Shown here piece by piece: positions 63,732 through 64,000 of a stretch of 64,000 nucleotides of DNA. Source of the stretch: Angomonas deanei (lineage: Eukaryota > Euglenozoa > Kinetoplastea > Trypanosomatida > Trypanosomatidae); the NCBI GenBank assembly GCA_903995115.1, contig LR877148.1:126501-190500 (forward strand), read 5' to 3'. The notes under the pieces are model-generated. The model had not been told where the DNA came from. It made no database searches and was given only the letters and a program-made list of their open reading frames with translations. Position numbers and translations under genes: made by a program. Position 1 is the first letter of the stretch. Each line of letters begins with the position of its first letter.

Positions 63732-64000
63732 TTAAAACTGTGATTTCACTTCCTCCTCGTCCGTTCGGGACTTCAACTCGTTTAATAGTTGTGCCAATAA
63801 CTCTCCGTCCTTTTCCTCCAGTCGCAGTCGCTTGAATATTTCCACCGTTCTCCCACACTCTGCCGAATTCCATCCATTCATGTGTTGATCGATACATTTT
63901 TGTAGAATTAGTTTTTCCTCGATCGCCCCGTTCTTTTCCATTTCTGCCCGGTCCGCTAAATATTGAATGGAGGACGCCACTTTATCCCCGCACTGCTCGT
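63732..64000 (-). CDS. Unknown protein, 5' end beyond the window
   Basis: The frame is open from the stop at 63732 to the right edge, giving about 88 residues of a longer protein whose start lies outside. The visible part is helical and charged, with two cysteines in KCIDQHMNGWNSAECGR, a spacing of 13 reminiscent of small mitochondrial Cys proteins. The Leu-rich end (GELLAQLLNELKSR) is followed by an acidic tail. No family recognised. The only internal ATG near the start (MEKNGAIEEK) is unlikely to be the true one. Confidence 0.5.
   Translation of the reverse strand, partial: EQCGDKVASSIQYLADRAEMEKNGAIEEKLILQKCIDQHMNGWNSAECGRTVEIFKRLRLEEKDGELLAQLLNELKSRTDEEEVKSQF

Overview
All evidence points to nuclear DNA of a kinetoplastid protist (trypanosomatid or bodonid; I cannot place the genus). 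Every supported gene lies on the minus strand, head to tail, without recognisable introns, with 100-350 bp AT-rich spacers. Many start codons are preceded on the coding strand by a long pyrimidine tract and then an AG, the signature of spliced-leader trans-splicing within a polycistronic unit. Lineage markers agree: a TOR kinase with an internal PDZ domain, an ESAG5/BPI-like secreted lipid-binding protein, an axonemal dynein, uL14m and PET191. The genetic code looks standard (TAA, TAG and TGA all end genes).

Layout, left to right (3' to 5' along transcription). 1-9.4 kb: tandem array of at least five pyruvate/indolepyruvate decarboxylase genes built from a two-gene repeat of about 4.27 kb with alternating spacers. 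9.6-24.4 kb: NEK kinase, giant TOR kinase, ESAG5-like protein, PET191, a PDK-like mitochondrial kinase, an unknown membrane protein. 24.6-38.5 kb: one axonemal dynein heavy chain of the inner-arm I1/f (DNAH10) type. 38.8-47.4 kb: TPR-DnaJ protein, SmD3, aquaporin, F-box-like protein, coiled-coil protein, TTC1, uL14m, mitochondrial-looking membrane protein, SET-domain protein. 47.5-64 kb: WDR11-like protein, PGM2-like phosphomutase, possible RNase III-like protein, actin-related protein, zinc-finger protein, Ser-rich unknown, serine palmitoyltransferase LCB1, Sfi1-like protein, DUF501 protein, a three-repeat coiled-coil protein and a gene cut by the right edge.

The gene set mixes fermentation (amplified decarboxylase, suggesting acetaldehyde/ethanol production), respiration and its control (PET191, PDK-like kinase, uL14m), flagellum/cytoskeleton (dynein, Sfi1-like, NEK), growth signalling (TOR) and sphingolipid synthesis (LCB1). 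Neighbours are co-transcribed but not functionally clustered, as is normal in kinetoplastids.

The most striking anomaly is the number of frame breaks in otherwise well-conserved genes: two decarboxylase copies, TOR (inside FATC), dynein (two places, one being a 53-nt insertion), the TPR-DnaJ gene (two), the SET gene and the DUF501 gene. Several sit on homopolymers, so consensus error is the first explanation; the dynein insertion and the short variable patch in the decarboxylase genes are not so easily dismissed. No transposon, retroelement, CRISPR array, tRNA or rRNA gene was recognised.
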